Notes: generated by a model not told the origin, from the sequence alone. Positions 8,588-16,918 are shown, counted from the first letter of the stretch. The stretch: DNA of 33,177 nt from Oculatellaceae cyanobacterium Prado106 (GCA_025454315.1 JALOOP010000048.1:1-33177), one strand, 5' to 3'. Program-made: numbers and translations.

Positions 8588-8642
8588 GCATCTAAGCGAG
8601 TTTTATGCCTCTGTCGCATGAAACTCACTCGTTGACAGATGC
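8588..8642. other. Strong stem-loop, strand uncertain
   Basis: GAGTTTTATGC (8598-8608) pairs with GCATGAAACTC (8616-8626) over 11 bp including one G-U, with the 7-base loop CTCTGTC. An outer GCATCT (8588-8593)/AGATGC (8637-8642) stem flanks it. No T run follows, so it is not a standard terminator. It lies about 220 bases before the histidine kinase start. Confidence 0.5.
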
Positions 8643-8860
8643 GCCTAGTTCCAGTAAAAAATGTTTTGGGTGGGGTTTGTGGGAACGAGTCATTCGCTTT
8701 CCCAAACTTTAGAGCAAGGATCAAACAAGCAAGGATTAGAGCGTGTTAGAGCGTGAATGAGCGCGGGCGTTGCTTTTACCCCATGCAATCGCAGGTATCG
8801 CCGCCTCTAAATTAAATTTCAATCGTATTTGAACCGCTATCTAGAGTAGTACAAGTCCCA

Positions 8861-11029
8861 ATGGCAAAAATATTGGTGGTGGAAGACGAGCGGGTGGCCG
8901 CTTGGAGTATTCAAGAATCCTTAGAAGGGTTTGGGCATACCATTGTCGCTAGCGTTGTCTCCGGTGCGGAGGCTATCCAAACCGCCGAGTCCACCCATCC
9001 CGATCTAGTGTTGATGGATATTCAGCTTAAGGGGCAAATTGATGGCATTGCCGCCGCTGAACAAATCCGCAGCCAGCTTAGAATCCCCATCGTCTACCTC
9101 ACTGCCCATGCCGATCACAGCACCTTGAGTCGGGCGATCGCCACGGAAGCCTTCGGATACCTGGTCAAACCCTTCAACCAAACCGAACTCCATACCACCA
9201 TCGAAATTGCCCTCCTCCGCAACCAATTTGAAAAGCGTCTAGAAGCCATTGAACAACGGCTTTCCACTACTTTAATCAGCATTGGAGACGGCACGATCGC
9301 CACCGATCGCAATGGTCAAGTTGTGTTTATGAATCCGGTCGCTGAAGATCTCACCGGATGGCAACAGTCCGAAGCCTTGGGTCAATATGCTGACTCCATC
9401 CTGGATCTCGTTGATGCCGAAACGGGCGAGTCCGTCGAAGAAAGTCCGATTATGCAGGCGATTCAAGAAGGAAAACGAGTTAGCTTGCCGGAACGCTATT
9501 TGTTACGCGCCAGGGATGGTTCAGAACGCGCCGTCGGAGACACCGCTGCACCGATTCGGGATGCTACCGGTGAAGTTACGGGAGGCATCGTTGTATTTCA
9601 AGATATCAGCGATCGCAAACAGATCGAAGCCGATCTCGAAAGACAGGTCAGGGAACGCACCGCGCAACTGCAACAAGCCCTCGACTTTGAAGCCCTCCTA
9701 AAACGTATCACGGACAAAGTCCGAGACAGCCTCGACGAAAGCCACATTCTCCAAACCGCCGTCCAGGAGCTTGCCGTAGAACTCAAAACCTCCTGCTGTG
9801 ATACCGGACTCTACGATCTTGATGCCGGGGTTTCAACCATTGCCTACGAGTGCCTCCAGACCGATGACCTGCCCTCCAGCAAAGGTAAAATCTGCCACAT
9901 GGAGGATTGCCAGCAGATTTACCGTAAACTCCAAAAAGGACAAGCGCTGCAATTTTGTTGGATTATCACCCCCAATCGACCGATTCGCTACAGCCCCAAG
10001 CGATTTGCGTCCCTCGCCTGCCCCCTGATTGACGATAAAGGTGTCATCGGTGATATGTGGCTCTATCGCCCCCATGAAGCCGCCTTTGAAGCCGCCGAAA
10101 TTCGCCTCGTCCAACAGGTCGCCAACCAATGTGCGATCGCCCTCCGTCAAGCCCGTCTCTATAAAGCCGCCCAATCCCAAGTGTCTGAACTCGAACGTCT
10201 CAACCAGCTCAAAGATGACTTCCTTAACACCATCTCCCACGAGCTTCGCACCCCGATCGCCAGCATCAAAATGGCCAGCCAAATGCTAGAAATCCGCCTC
10301 AGAGGTCTAGGTCTTCTAGAAACCGATGCCGAACAAACCGGACGCTATTTACAGATCTTGCAAAATGAGTGCGATCGCGAAATCAACCTGATCAACAACA
10401 TGCTCGATCTGTCGCGACTCGATGCCCAAATGGAGCCGATTTCGCAAACCCCTATTTCCCTCCAGGACTGGATTTTGCACCTGCTGGAACCCTTCACCAC
10501 GAAGATGCAAAAGCAACAGCAGCATCTCGTCGTCGATATCCCTGCCGATCTCTCACCGATCGTCTCCGATCTTTCCAGCCTGGGGCGCATCCTCACCGAA
10601 CTGCTCAACAACGCCTTCAAATACACCCCTGCCCAAGAAACCATCAAAGTCTCCGCCCGCCTCGAAACCCGAACCCCCCAAGACATCCGCCAGGAAATTC
10701 AGCAAGCCGCGTTGCTCAAAGACTCTCCGCCACCTCAAAATGGCAACCGCAGCGAATTTTTAGACAAAGCCTCTCTAACACTCCCCACCCAATCCCTCAA
10801 AACCTACTGCGCCATCCGCGTCAGCAACTCCGGCGTCGAAATTTCCCCCAGTGAACAAGCGCTGATCTTTGACAAGTTCTATCGCATCCCCAACACCGAT
10901 CCCTGGCGACACGGCGGCACAGGCTTAGGGCTAGCTCTGGTCAAACGTCTGGTCAATCACATCCAAGGCGAGATTGGCGTGGTCAGTGAAAAGGGTTGGA
11001 CGACTTTCACCATTTATTTACCGCTCTAA
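8861..11029 (+). CDS. Response regulator-sensor hybrid histidine kinase (REC-PAS-GAF-HisKA-HATPase)
   Basis: This 722-residue soluble kinase begins with a receiver domain (1-120): acidic pair in VVEDER, phospho-acceptor Asp53 in LVLMDIQLKG, and KPFNQ near 104. A PAS domain follows (about 128-260, TTLISIGDGTIATDRNGQVV), then a coiled linker QVRERTAQLQQ and a GAF domain (about 280-435). The GAF contains several cysteines (SCCDTG, ICHMEDC), which might matter for redox or chromophore binding, but no phytochrome-type attachment motif is clear. HisKA carries His460 in FLNTISHELRTP. The ATPase has LTELLNNAFKYTP and GTGLGLALVKRLV. No membrane segment is seen, so it senses cytoplasmic signals. The partner regulator is not adjacent. 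The signal is unknown. Confidence 0.93.
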   Translation: MAKILVVEDERVAAWSIQESLEGFGHTIVASVVSGAEAIQTAESTHPDLVLMDIQLKGQIDGIAAAEQIRSQLRIPIVYLTAHADHSTLSRAIATEAFGYLVKPFNQTELHTTIEIALLRNQFEKRLEAIEQRLSTTLISIGDGTIATDRNGQVVFMNPVAEDLTGWQQSEALGQYADSILDLVDAETGESVEESPIMQAIQEGKRVSLPERYLLRARDGSERAVGDTAAPIRDATGEVTGGIVVFQDISDRKQIEADLERQVRERTAQLQQALDFEALLKRITDKVRDSLDESHILQTAVQELAVELKTSCCDTGLYDLDAGVSTIAYECLQTDDLPSSKGKICHMEDCQQIYRKLQKGQALQFCWIITPNRPIRYSPKRFASLACPLIDDKGVIGDMWLYRPHEAAFEAAEIRLVQQVANQCAIALRQARLYKAAQSQVSELERLNQLKDDFLNTISHELRTPIASIKMASQMLEIRLRGLGLLETDAEQTGRYLQILQNECDREINLINNMLDLSRLDAQMEPISQTPISLQDWILHLLEPFTTKMQKQQQHLVVDIPADLSPIVSDLSSLGRILTELLNNAFKYTPAQETIKVSARLETRTPQDIRQEIQQAALLKDSPPPQNGNRSEFLDKASLTLPTQSLKTYCAIRVSNSGVEISPSEQALIFDKFYRIPNTDPWRHGGTGLGLALVKRLVNHIQGEIGVVSEKGWTTFTIYLPL

Positions 11030-11068
11030 CAAGCTACTGCTTTAACGAGTTTTTTCATTGTGATCGCT

Positions 11069-11370
11069 ATGAAAGCTGCCCTGATTTTTGCAAGTTTGCT
11101 GCTGTTGGTGAGTTCTGGCTGCTCTCCCCAAAAATTTTCGACCGCTGTTTCGGCTTCTTCTCAAACGGATGTCAAAATGACGCGATCGCTCAGCGGCTTA
11201 TCATTCCAGAAGTCGAAATTCTCTATGGGCTGGCGCTGCGAAACAAAGCTCAGGAACTGGTGATTGCCTACCACAAAGGTGCCATCCATCAAGTCAGCGC
11301 CATTGATCTCAAACAAAGAAAGGTCGTCTCGACACAACCCTTCACCGATCTAGGCACAGAGGTCAAATAG
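11069..11370 (+). pseudogene. Frameshifted small lipoprotein gene (putative)
   Basis: From ATG 11069 the frame encodes a lipoprotein signal peptide (MKAALIFASLLLLVSSGCS, lipobox VSSGC) and about 20 more residues. It then runs into an unconvincing tail ending at 11263. In the frame one base back, the sequence from about 11180 to 11370 reads AIAQRLIIPEVEILYGLALR, then a further 40 plausible residues to a stop. Joining the two gives about 100 residues with a normal lipoprotein look, so one indel near 11170-11190 probably broke the gene. A sequencing error or a short genuine 64-residue lipoprotein are alternatives. It follows the kinase gene by 40 bases on the same strand. Confidence 0.45.
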
Positions 11371-11400
11371 CTGATTTGCTAGCTGATTTGCGATCGGGGT

Positions 11401-11670
11401 TTAGCGACTTCCCGACCCCACCGATCGCCGAGGCACCCCTTCGCGACCTTCCATATCTGGATCATCACCATAGGGTTGGGTTGGTTTTGTGACGGCAGAG
11501 GCTAGCAGGAGAGAGGTGCGATCGCCAACCCACGCTCCCTTGGCCTGAGTCCCATTCACAGCATTATGCAGCGAACTTGCAACTGCCCTTTGCGCTAGCA
11601 GAAAAGGCAATCCCACCGTACTGGTCAACAGAAGATAAGCGACGAAACTTGACTTGAAAAGACTTTTCAT
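11401..11670 (-). CDS. Small secreted protein of unknown function
   Basis: From ATG 11670 this 89-residue protein has a signal peptide (MKSLFKSSFVAYLLLTSTVG, cleavage probably after AVAS). A mature part of about 60 residues follows, ending GREGVPRRSVGSGSR. The ending resembles the G-x-PxRR-x-G-x-G-[TS]R motif seen at the head of several secreted cyanobacterial families, as if the remainder were absent. I do not recognise the family. A longer in-frame start at 11817 would place a non-signal-like stretch in front and is less likely. It faces the broken lipoprotein gene (convergent, 30 bases apart). Confidence 0.5.
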   Translation of the reverse strand: MKSLFKSSFVAYLLLTSTVGLPFLLAQRAVASSLHNAVNGTQAKGAWVGDRTSLLLASAVTKPTQPYGDDPDMEGREGVPRRSVGSGSR

Positions 11671-12297
11671 GATCCCAGCCGAAATACAAATCGGCGCGAA
11701 AGTTCTAAGTCCTTCATTACGGTATCGTGTTTTCACGGATACGTAAATGATAAAATATAAAAAAGTCACATTCAGTAATCCGCATTTGCCCGTAAGGTTT
11801 TGTGATAGAGGCTGCAACTTAATAAAGTTTTAAACATTGAAATGAAAGACATCCGTGGATTCCCGGAATACAGGCTTAAACTAGACAACTTGTGAAGAAT
11901 TTCTTTAAATGTTGAATTCCGCAAACATACTAGCGCTTTCTTTAGGAAATTTAAAGGAATTGTAAATTTCTTTATGTGAAAAGACTTTTCTTTGCTTGTT
12001 TTGGATTCTAGAGTTTGGAGAATAGCTGGCAAAACATCCAAAAGATAGAGTCTCTAGAAATGAAGGGAAAACAAGCCAAGGTCTTGGATTTGACCTTAAA
12101 CCGCACCAGACGCAGAGGCGCAGAGGCACACGGCTATTTTCTAAGGGTCTTGATTAAAGGATAGGGTGGGTCGGTCAGGGGATGACAGGATGATGAGATG
12201 ATGAAAGAGCATCCTGTCCTTTCACCCCTTGCCCTTCTCATCTGCATTCATCTGTGTTTATCTGTGTTCATCTGCGTTTCCCCCTTTCCCTTTTTTT
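11671..12297. other. 627-base intergenic region upstream of cobO
   Basis: No gene is supported. The left part is AT-rich and holds the divergent promoter area of the small secreted protein. CAGACGCAGAGG-type repeat lies at about 12104-12128. A 9-bp inverted repeat (GACAGGATG 12184-12192, CATCCTGTC 12210-12218) can form a hairpin. Then comes a 10-base-period CATCTGTGTT-like repeat (about 12239-12279) and a pyrimidine tract (12280-12297) touching the cobO ATG. No cobalamin riboswitch signature was found. Confidence 0.5.
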
Positions 12298-12984
12298 ATG
12301 GAACCCACCCTCACCACTGACCAAGAAGCGATCGCCCTCAACGAATCCGCTACCTCCCCCACCCTCTCCGAAGATCAGTACCGCCGCAAAATGCAGCGCC
12401 GCAAAGAAGTCCAGGAACAGCGACTCTCCGAGCGCACCCTGGAAAAAGGTTTAGTCATTGTCCATACGGGCAACGGCAAAGGCAAAACCACCGCCGCATT
12501 GGGCATGGTGATGCGATCGCTCGGCCATGGCCATCGAGTGGCGATCGTCCAGTTCATCAAAGGAGCCTGGGAACCTGCCGAGAAACGGGTCTTTGCTCCC
12601 TGGACATTGCCCAACGACAGCGGCATTACCCAACTAGAATTTTTGGCCATGGGCGAAGGCTTCACCTGGGAAACCCAAGACCGTCAGCGAGACATTGAAA
12701 AGGCCGAAGAAGCTTGGCAACGGGCGATCGCCTTCATCCAAAATCCCGACTTCAAGCTCATCCTGCTCGACGAAATCAACATCGCCATCAAACTCGGCTA
12801 CCTCTCCGTCGAAACCATCCTCGCAGGACTCTCCCAAAAACCCACCGAAACCCATGTCATCCTCACGGGTCGTGGCGCACCCGCAGCCTTGATCGACCAA
12901 GCCGACCTCGTCACCGAAATGACCCTGGTGAAGCATCCCTTTAAGGAGCAGGGGGTTAAGGCGCAGGCGGGGATTGAGTTTTAG
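12298..12984 (+). CDS. cobO: Cob(I)yrinic acid a,c-diamide adenosyltransferase CobO
   Basis: CobO (CobA/BtuR type) transfers the adenosyl group of ATP to the cobalt of corrinoids, a step of adenosylcobalamin synthesis and salvage. The modified P-loop GNGKGKTT lies at residues 58-65 after LVIVHT, preceded by a charged helix typical of the family N-terminus. LILLDEINIAIKLGY is the Walker B-like strand and HVILTGRGAP the following strand. The protein has 228 residues. ATG 12298 directly follows a poly-T/C tract; an upstream in-frame ATG at 12229 would translate that repeat and is rejected. No other cobalamin genes are in the window. Confidence 0.94.
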   Translation: MEPTLTTDQEAIALNESATSPTLSEDQYRRKMQRRKEVQEQRLSERTLEKGLVIVHTGNGKGKTTAALGMVMRSLGHGHRVAIVQFIKGAWEPAEKRVFAPWTLPNDSGITQLEFLAMGEGFTWETQDRQRDIEKAEEAWQRAIAFIQNPDFKLILLDEINIAIKLGYLSVETILAGLSQKPTETHVILTGRGAPAALIDQADLVTEMTLVKHPFKEQGVKAQAGIEF

Positions 12985-13197
12985 AGGGGGAAAGGGAAAA
13001 GGGGAAAGGGGAAAGGGGGGACAATGAGGGGCGATCGCAGAATCTCGACAGAATCTTTAGCCTTTTCATTCCCAGTACATCTCCCAGTCCATTAACAACA
13101 TCAGTGAGCTGTTCTAGGATGCAGTTCTCCAGAAAGTTCATAGCCTCGTTAATTGATGTCCCTTTTCCCTTTCGCCTTTCCCCCTTCCCCCCTTCCT
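12983..13197. repeat. Purine tract - spacer - pyrimidine tract behind cobO
   Basis: GGGGAAA-type purine sequence (12983-13020) abuts the cobO stop. CCCTTTC-type pyrimidine sequence (about 13160-13197) closes the unit, with some 140 bases between them that include a HIP1 octamer at 13031-13038. The long palindrome at 13198 begins at once behind it. Confidence 0.75.
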
Positions 13198-13266
13198 AAA
13201 ACAATTGGAGGTGAATAGAGTAGTCTCTCCTGCGAGCAGGCTACTTTATCCACCTCCAATTGTTTT
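13198..13266. terminator. Long near-perfect palindrome, probable bidirectional terminator
   Basis: AAAACAATTGGAGGTG (13198-13213) is the exact reverse complement of 13251-13266. Pairing continues inward through AATAGAGTAG (13214-13223) with CTACTTTATC (13241-13250), with one A-C mismatch and one G-T pair. A smaller hairpin CCTGC-GA-GCAGG (13229-13240) sits at the tip beside a 5-base bulge. The outer arm ends in A4/T4 on the two strands, so it could stop transcripts from both cobO (+) and apcC (-), which converge here. Confidence 0.65.
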
Positions 13267-13547
13267 TGATATCAACTGATGGTTGGGTCGTGCTTACGGC
13301 TGCACTCTCTTAACTATAGCCCACATATCCCACCTTACGGACATCTGGGCGATCGCTTTATTGGAGCTTAATGATCATTTGATAAATCAGAGGAATGGAC
13401 TGACTCCCCTACTCCCCACTCCCTATTCCCCACTCCCCACCAAACAACAATGCTGGAAACTGGATACTCTCTTTAGAGGCTCATCACCCCCAACTCAGCA
13501 TCCCGTTCCCAGCATTCAAGGAAAATATTTGCAGCAATTGCAAAGGA
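13267..13547. other. Gene-free region behind apcC with CCCCACT array
   Basis: These 281 bases contain a CCCCACT/CCCTATT heptamer array at about 13404-13440 (purine-rich on the apcC strand) and no credible gene. A 100-residue open frame here includes translated repeat and has no protein-like character. Confidence 0.5.
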
Positions 13548-13751
13548 TTATAGTAAACCCGTGTTGGTTCCTGGCTTACCCGTAGCCAGTTGAACCTTGA
13601 CGATTTTGCCGCCCATTTTCATAATGCGTTGCTGTTCGCTAAACCAGTTATCAAAAGGGACGAGCTTGGTGAAATAAGTGTTTTGCAGTTCCCGCTGGGT
13701 GCGAGTCCGGGTTTTGCTGGGAACGCAGGCCGTAACTTTAAACATCCGCAT
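13548..13751 (-). CDS. apcC: Phycobilisome 7.8 kDa core linker ApcC
   Basis: This 67-residue protein begins MRMFKVTACVPSKTRTRTQR and ends ATGKPGTNTGLL, the exact size and pattern of ApcC. This small linker caps allophycocyanin trimers in the phycobilisome core cylinders. It contains the CpcD-type linker fold. A Shine-Dalgarno AGGAGCG lies about 10 bases upstream of the ATG. It is the last gene of apcA-apcB-apcC, with a long 299-base gap behind apcB. Confidence 0.97.
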   Translation of the reverse strand: MRMFKVTACVPSKTRTRTQRELQNTYFTKLVPFDNWFSEQQRIMKMGGKIVKVQLATGKPGTNTGLL

Positions 13752-14050
13752 AGCTGAATCGCGCTCCTGTGTAGCTCTGTTTTAAATTTGGCTTTCTAGA
13801 CTGAATATTCAGATCTTCTTCTGTATCCCAGTCTATCCGCTAAACCTGGGAATTACACTAAGTCTGGGAGCTTGAGGTCAATCTTAAGAAGTCCCAGCGA
13901 ATCTGAGTGAATCGCTCACCCCAAATTGCCGTTGACCCCCTAAAACTCATCCCAAACATCCCAGACCTGATACTTCCGTTCTTGAGAGAGGCTGAGTCTT
14001 TCGGTGTGAGGATGGGGGACTAACCCTATCTCAGACCGGGAGGCTCATGC
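13752..14050. other. 299-base apcB-apcC spacer
   Basis: No reading frame is convincing. The length suggests a transcript-level control element such as attenuation or processing, giving less apcC than apcAB mRNA; that is known for apc operons in general, but the exact structure here was not resolved by eye. Short inverted elements around GAGCGATTCACTCAGATTCG (minus strand) could pair as AGCGA/TCGCT. Confidence 0.4.
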
Positions 14051-14536
14051 TTAGCTCAAGCCAGAGCAGATGTAGTCGAGGTAAACGCCCATTTCTTTAC
14101 CAGCATCAGCACCCACTAGGCTAGCGGTGACTTCTTTGATGGCTTGGATGGCTTGGACGGTTGCCGCAACGGGAACACCCAGGGAGTTGTAGGTTTCTTT
14201 CAGACCATTCAGCACGCGCTCATCCAGGATGGAGGGGTCGCCAGCCAGCATGGCATAGGTGGAATAGCGGAGGTAGTAGTCGAGGTCACGAATACAAGCC
14301 GCATAGCGACGGGTGGTGTACATGTTGCCACCGGGACGGGTGATGTCAGAGTACAGCAGGGACTTAGCCACAGCTTCTTTGACGATCGCAGCAGCATTGG
14401 CGCTGATGGCGGTAGCGGCACGAACGCGGAGTTCGCCGCTGGAGAAATAGCCTTTGAGCTTGTCGAGAGCAGAGGCATCCAGGTACTTACCCTGGACATC
14501 AGCCGAGTTGATTACAGCAGTAATTGCGTCTTGCAT
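14051..14536 (-). CDS. apcB: Allophycocyanin beta subunit ApcB
   Basis: This 161-residue phycobiliprotein forms allophycocyanin alpha-beta heterodimers and trimers in the phycobilisome core, passing excitation to the terminal emitters. Cys81 ([15 protein letters not shown]) is the phycocyanobilin attachment site. Asn71 in PGGNMY is the conserved asparagine that is N-methylated in beta subunits. Length is exactly canonical. Shine-Dalgarno AAGGAAG (minus strand) lies at 14547-14553, ten bases from the ATG. The gene is 138 bases behind apcA on the same strand. Confidence 0.98.
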   Translation of the reverse strand: MQDAITAVINSADVQGKYLDASALDKLKGYFSSGELRVRAATAISANAAAIVKEAVAKSLLYSDITRPGGNMYTTRRYAACIRDLDYYLRYSTYAMLAGDPSILDERVLNGLKETYNSLGVPVAATVQAIQAIKEVTASLVGADAGKEMGVYLDYICSGLS

Positions 14537-14674
14537 GATCTTTTTGCTTCCTTAAATTGAATTAATGTCTATCAGGCTAAAAAAATAAAAGTCGTGAAGG
14601 GGGAAAGAGCGGTCGGTGTAGTTTCGCTGGTGGAGTTTTGCTACAGAAGCTCAGTCCTGCGTTCATTCAGACTC

Positions 14675-15160
14675 TTACTGCATAGCACCGATAACGTAAT
14701 CGAAGTAAGCACCAGCTTCAGCCGCATCATCACCGGACATCATGGCAAGAGCAGCACTCTTCATGGCACCGACGCCAGCCGCGACTGCATCGACGGGGGT
14801 TCCGAGAGACTTGTACATCTCACGCACGCCGACGATACCGATTTCTTCGATGGGGGTGACATCACCGGAAACCACACCGTAGGTCACCAGACGCAGGTAG
14901 TAGTCCAGGTCACGCAGGCAGGTAGCGGTCATTTCTTCACCGTAGGCGTTGCCACCGGGGGAAACAACGTCAGGGCGCTTTTGGAACAGGGCATCGCCAG
15001 CTTGCTTGACGATTCTTTCGCGAGAATCGGTCAACACTTGCGCGATCCGCAGACGACGCTCACCAGAAGCTACGAAGCCTCTGATTTGATCCAATTCGCC
15101 AGGGCTGAGATAACGAGCCTCGGCATCCGCATTCACGATTGACTTCGTGACAATACTCAT
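14675..15160 (-). CDS. apcA: Allophycocyanin alpha subunit ApcA
   Basis: This 161-residue partner of ApcB carries phycocyanobilin at Cys81 ([14 protein letters not shown]), with the usual [20 protein letters not shown] start and the ending [10 protein letters not shown]. It is the first gene of the cluster. A strong Shine-Dalgarno GGAGGAA lies at 15168-15174 (minus strand). In many cyanobacteria apcE precedes apcA; here a divergent glycosyltransferase gene occupies that side, so the core-membrane linker gene must lie elsewhere. Confidence 0.98.
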   Translation of the reverse strand: MSIVTKSIVNADAEARYLSPGELDQIRGFVASGERRLRIAQVLTDSRERIVKQAGDALFQKRPDVVSPGGNAYGEEMTATCLRDLDYYLRLVTYGVVSGDVTPIEEIGIVGVREMYKSLGTPVDAVAAGVGAMKSAALAMMSGDDAAEAGAYFDYVIGAMQ

Positions 15161-15632
15161 TGATGGATTCCTCCGAAAAGCAAATTGTAACCAGATATGT
15201 TTAAACTGGCGTTCATTACTGAATGACTGAGAACCTTGGGTGAGGCGGTTTATTCCCCACTTTAGACATTTGGAAAATTCCCTAGAAAACCTTCCGCTAT
15301 CGACCCAAATTGAAAATCACCAATGCTGAAGCAGAGGGATACTCAACTGAGCATCTCTCAGTCTCTCGGATTATTTTCCGGCATTGTGACACCACTCTTG
15401 GAATATCAGTAATATTTCGTAACATTCTCTCATTTGAGACGCTTATCTCAGGTAGCTAGCTGAATTCGAGGTTTTTGTCAACTTCAGATTCAAGATCCAA
15501 TCCCTATGTTTTTGCAGAATCATTAGGGTTGCAAATCCTTGAGGCGTGTCTCTTCTTTTGTCGCATGGGGGTCAAGGACAGACGGCTGAGCGGGAATACT
15601 GGGAGCGTTGTACTTGATGGGATGGCGATCGC
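15161..15632. other. 472-base upstream region of apcA (divergent promoter area)
   Basis: No gene is present. This length is usual for the leader and promoter of apcA, one of the most highly expressed cyanobacterial transcripts. The right end must hold the promoter of the divergent glycosyltransferase. A candidate RpaB box is listed separately. Confidence 0.6.
15406..15423 (-). promoter_or_regulatory. Possible HLR1-like (RpaB) site upstream of apcA
   Basis: On the minus strand GTTACGAA and ATTACTGA stand as direct repeats 2 bases apart, about 250 bases before the apcA ATG. HLR1 sites recognised by RpaB are two (G/T)TTACA(T/A)(T/A) repeats with the same 2-base spacing. The TTAC cores match; the flanking bases are imperfect. 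RpaB control of photosynthesis genes is known, but this site is only a candidate. Confidence 0.25.
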
Positions 15633-16667
15633 ATGACAGACTTCACAGTTTCAATCCGAACCTACAACGGCGAGCAAAGACTGCCAGCGGTTTTAGACCA
15701 ACTGCGATCGCAAGCCAACCTCCAGGGAATCGACTGGGAAATCGTCATTGTGGACAATAACAGCAGCGATCGCACCGCCGAAGTTGTCCAGCAATACCAG
15801 GCCAACTGGCAAGTAGATGGCAAGGAAATTTGTCCATTGCGATATTGCTTTGAAGGCAGACAGGGAGCGGCGATCGCGCGTCGGCGATTGATTGAAGAAG
15901 CCCAAGGAACGTTCATTGGTTTTCTGGACGACGATAATGTTCCAGATCTTCATTGGGTCGCGACAGCCTATGCATTCGGCCTTGCTCATCCCCAAGCAGG
16001 CGCGTTCGGTGGACAAATCCACGGCGATTTTGAAGTCCCTCCGCCCAGGGATTTTGGCAAGATTGCACCTTATCTAGCGGTGATTGAACGCAAGCAAACC
16101 TTTTGCTATAACCGCGATGTAGACGGCACTCCAGCTCGAAAAGTCTTGCCGCCTGGAGCGGGGTTGGTGGTGCGGCGACAGGTCTGGTTAGACTGTGTCC
16201 CCGAGGAGCAAAAATTACAGGGGCCGATCGGCAATTCCTTGACCGCCAAAGGCGAGGATATGGAAGCGCTGCTCTATATCAGTCAGGCAGGTTGGGAGAT
16301 TTGGAATCATGCGGAACTGCATATGATGCATCAGATGCCCAAGTGGAGATTTGAGCGAGAATACTTGCTGCGGCTTTGTCAAGGGGTAGGACTGGGAAAA
16401 TATCCGTTGCGGATGTTGGGATATATGTCCTGGCAAAAGCCTTTTGTGGTTTGGTTTTATTGGCTGAATGATGGGCAAAAACTGATTAGGCTGTATTTGA
16501 AAACTTATGCTCAGTTAAAAACTGATGTGGTTGCGGCCTGTGAGTTGCAGGTTTTGAAATATAGCGTGGTGAGTCCGTTTTACCATTGGCGAGGCATGTT
16601 GTTGGAGAAGGTTGCAAAGGGGGGAAGGGGGCGATCGCAACAACCGCAACTTAAACAAACTATTTGA
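15633..16667 (+). CDS. Family 2 glycosyltransferase, HpsE-like
   Basis: This 344-residue GT-A glycosyltransferase starts MTDFTVSIRTYNGEQRLPAV. It contains the nucleotide-sugar strand IVIVDNNSSDRTAEVV and the metal-binding acidic cluster FIGFLDDDNVPD. The C-terminal half has the aromatic-rich pattern (WNHAELHMMHQMPKWRFE) seen in HpsE proteins. HpsE contributes to the hormogonium polysaccharide needed for gliding in filamentous cyanobacteria. Donor and acceptor sugars are unknown. No other hps gene is adjacent, so the specific HpsE role is less certain than the GT2 family. The ATG overlaps a HIP1-like GCGATCGC. Confidence 0.85.
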   Translation: MTDFTVSIRTYNGEQRLPAVLDQLRSQANLQGIDWEIVIVDNNSSDRTAEVVQQYQANWQVDGKEICPLRYCFEGRQGAAIARRRLIEEAQGTFIGFLDDDNVPDLHWVATAYAFGLAHPQAGAFGGQIHGDFEVPPPRDFGKIAPYLAVIERKQTFCYNRDVDGTPARKVLPPGAGLVVRRQVWLDCVPEEQKLQGPIGNSLTAKGEDMEALLYISQAGWEIWNHAELHMMHQMPKWRFEREYLLRLCQGVGLGKYPLRMLGYMSWQKPFVVWFYWLNDGQKLIRLYLKTYAQLKTDVVAACELQVLKYSVVSPFYHWRGMLLEKVAKGGRGRSQQPQLKQTI

Positions 16668-16898
16668 GTTGCAAACCTCCCAGGATGGAATTGAGGAAAT
16701 ACGCTGTAAAGCTTTAGAGTTTCAACACAACTCTACTTCTTGCAATATCCAACTCAATAATTTCTTCCATAGAAGAATTACCTGGTTAGAAGATTTGGCC
16801 AGGGTTCCCGATTGAGGAATCAGGAAGGTTTGAAGTGGGAAGCAGAGCATATAAATCACCAACCACATTCAACTAAACCTTATCTGACAATAGAGTAA

Positions 16899-16918
16899 AC
16901 TAAGTTTGTAGACTTAGT
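16899..16918. promoter_or_regulatory. Inverted repeat before the antitoxin gene, candidate operator
   Basis: ACTAAGT (16899-16905) and ACTTAGT (16912-16918) are reverse complements separated by 6 bases, 11 bases before the antitoxin ATG. Phd/YefM antitoxins repress their own operon by binding such short palindromes, so this position is right for autoregulation. Binding is inferred. Confidence 0.45.

Larger units (their letters stand above)
8272..8860. other. 590-base gene-free region between nadB and the histidine kinase
   Basis: No convincing reading frame is present. Three hairpins can be drawn. One behind nadB has an 8-bp stem (TTTCTGTA 8291-8298 with TACAGAAA 8306-8313). A larger rod spans 8422-8524 and a strong stem-loop spans 8588-8642; both are listed separately. 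The region could hold a small RNA gene or long leader of the kinase. Confidence 0.6.

Noticed and set aside
8524-8724. 66-codon minus-strand frame in the nadB-kinase gap
   Set aside because: It covers the strong stem-loop and has no recognisable domain; the structure explains the region better.
12184-12218. Possible cobalamin riboswitch in front of cobO
   Set aside because: Only a simple 9-bp hairpin is present; no B12-box-like conserved sequence was seen.
12956-13141. A 61-codon frame on the minus strand starting MNFLENCILEQLTDVV
   Set aside because: The first 30 residues look protein-like, but the rest translates the purine/pyrimidine repeat and the end of cobO; possibly a relic, not a supportable gene.
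13283-13585. 100-codon plus-strand frame behind the long palindrome
   Set aside because: It contains translated CCCCACT repeat and runs into apcC on the other strand; no protein character.
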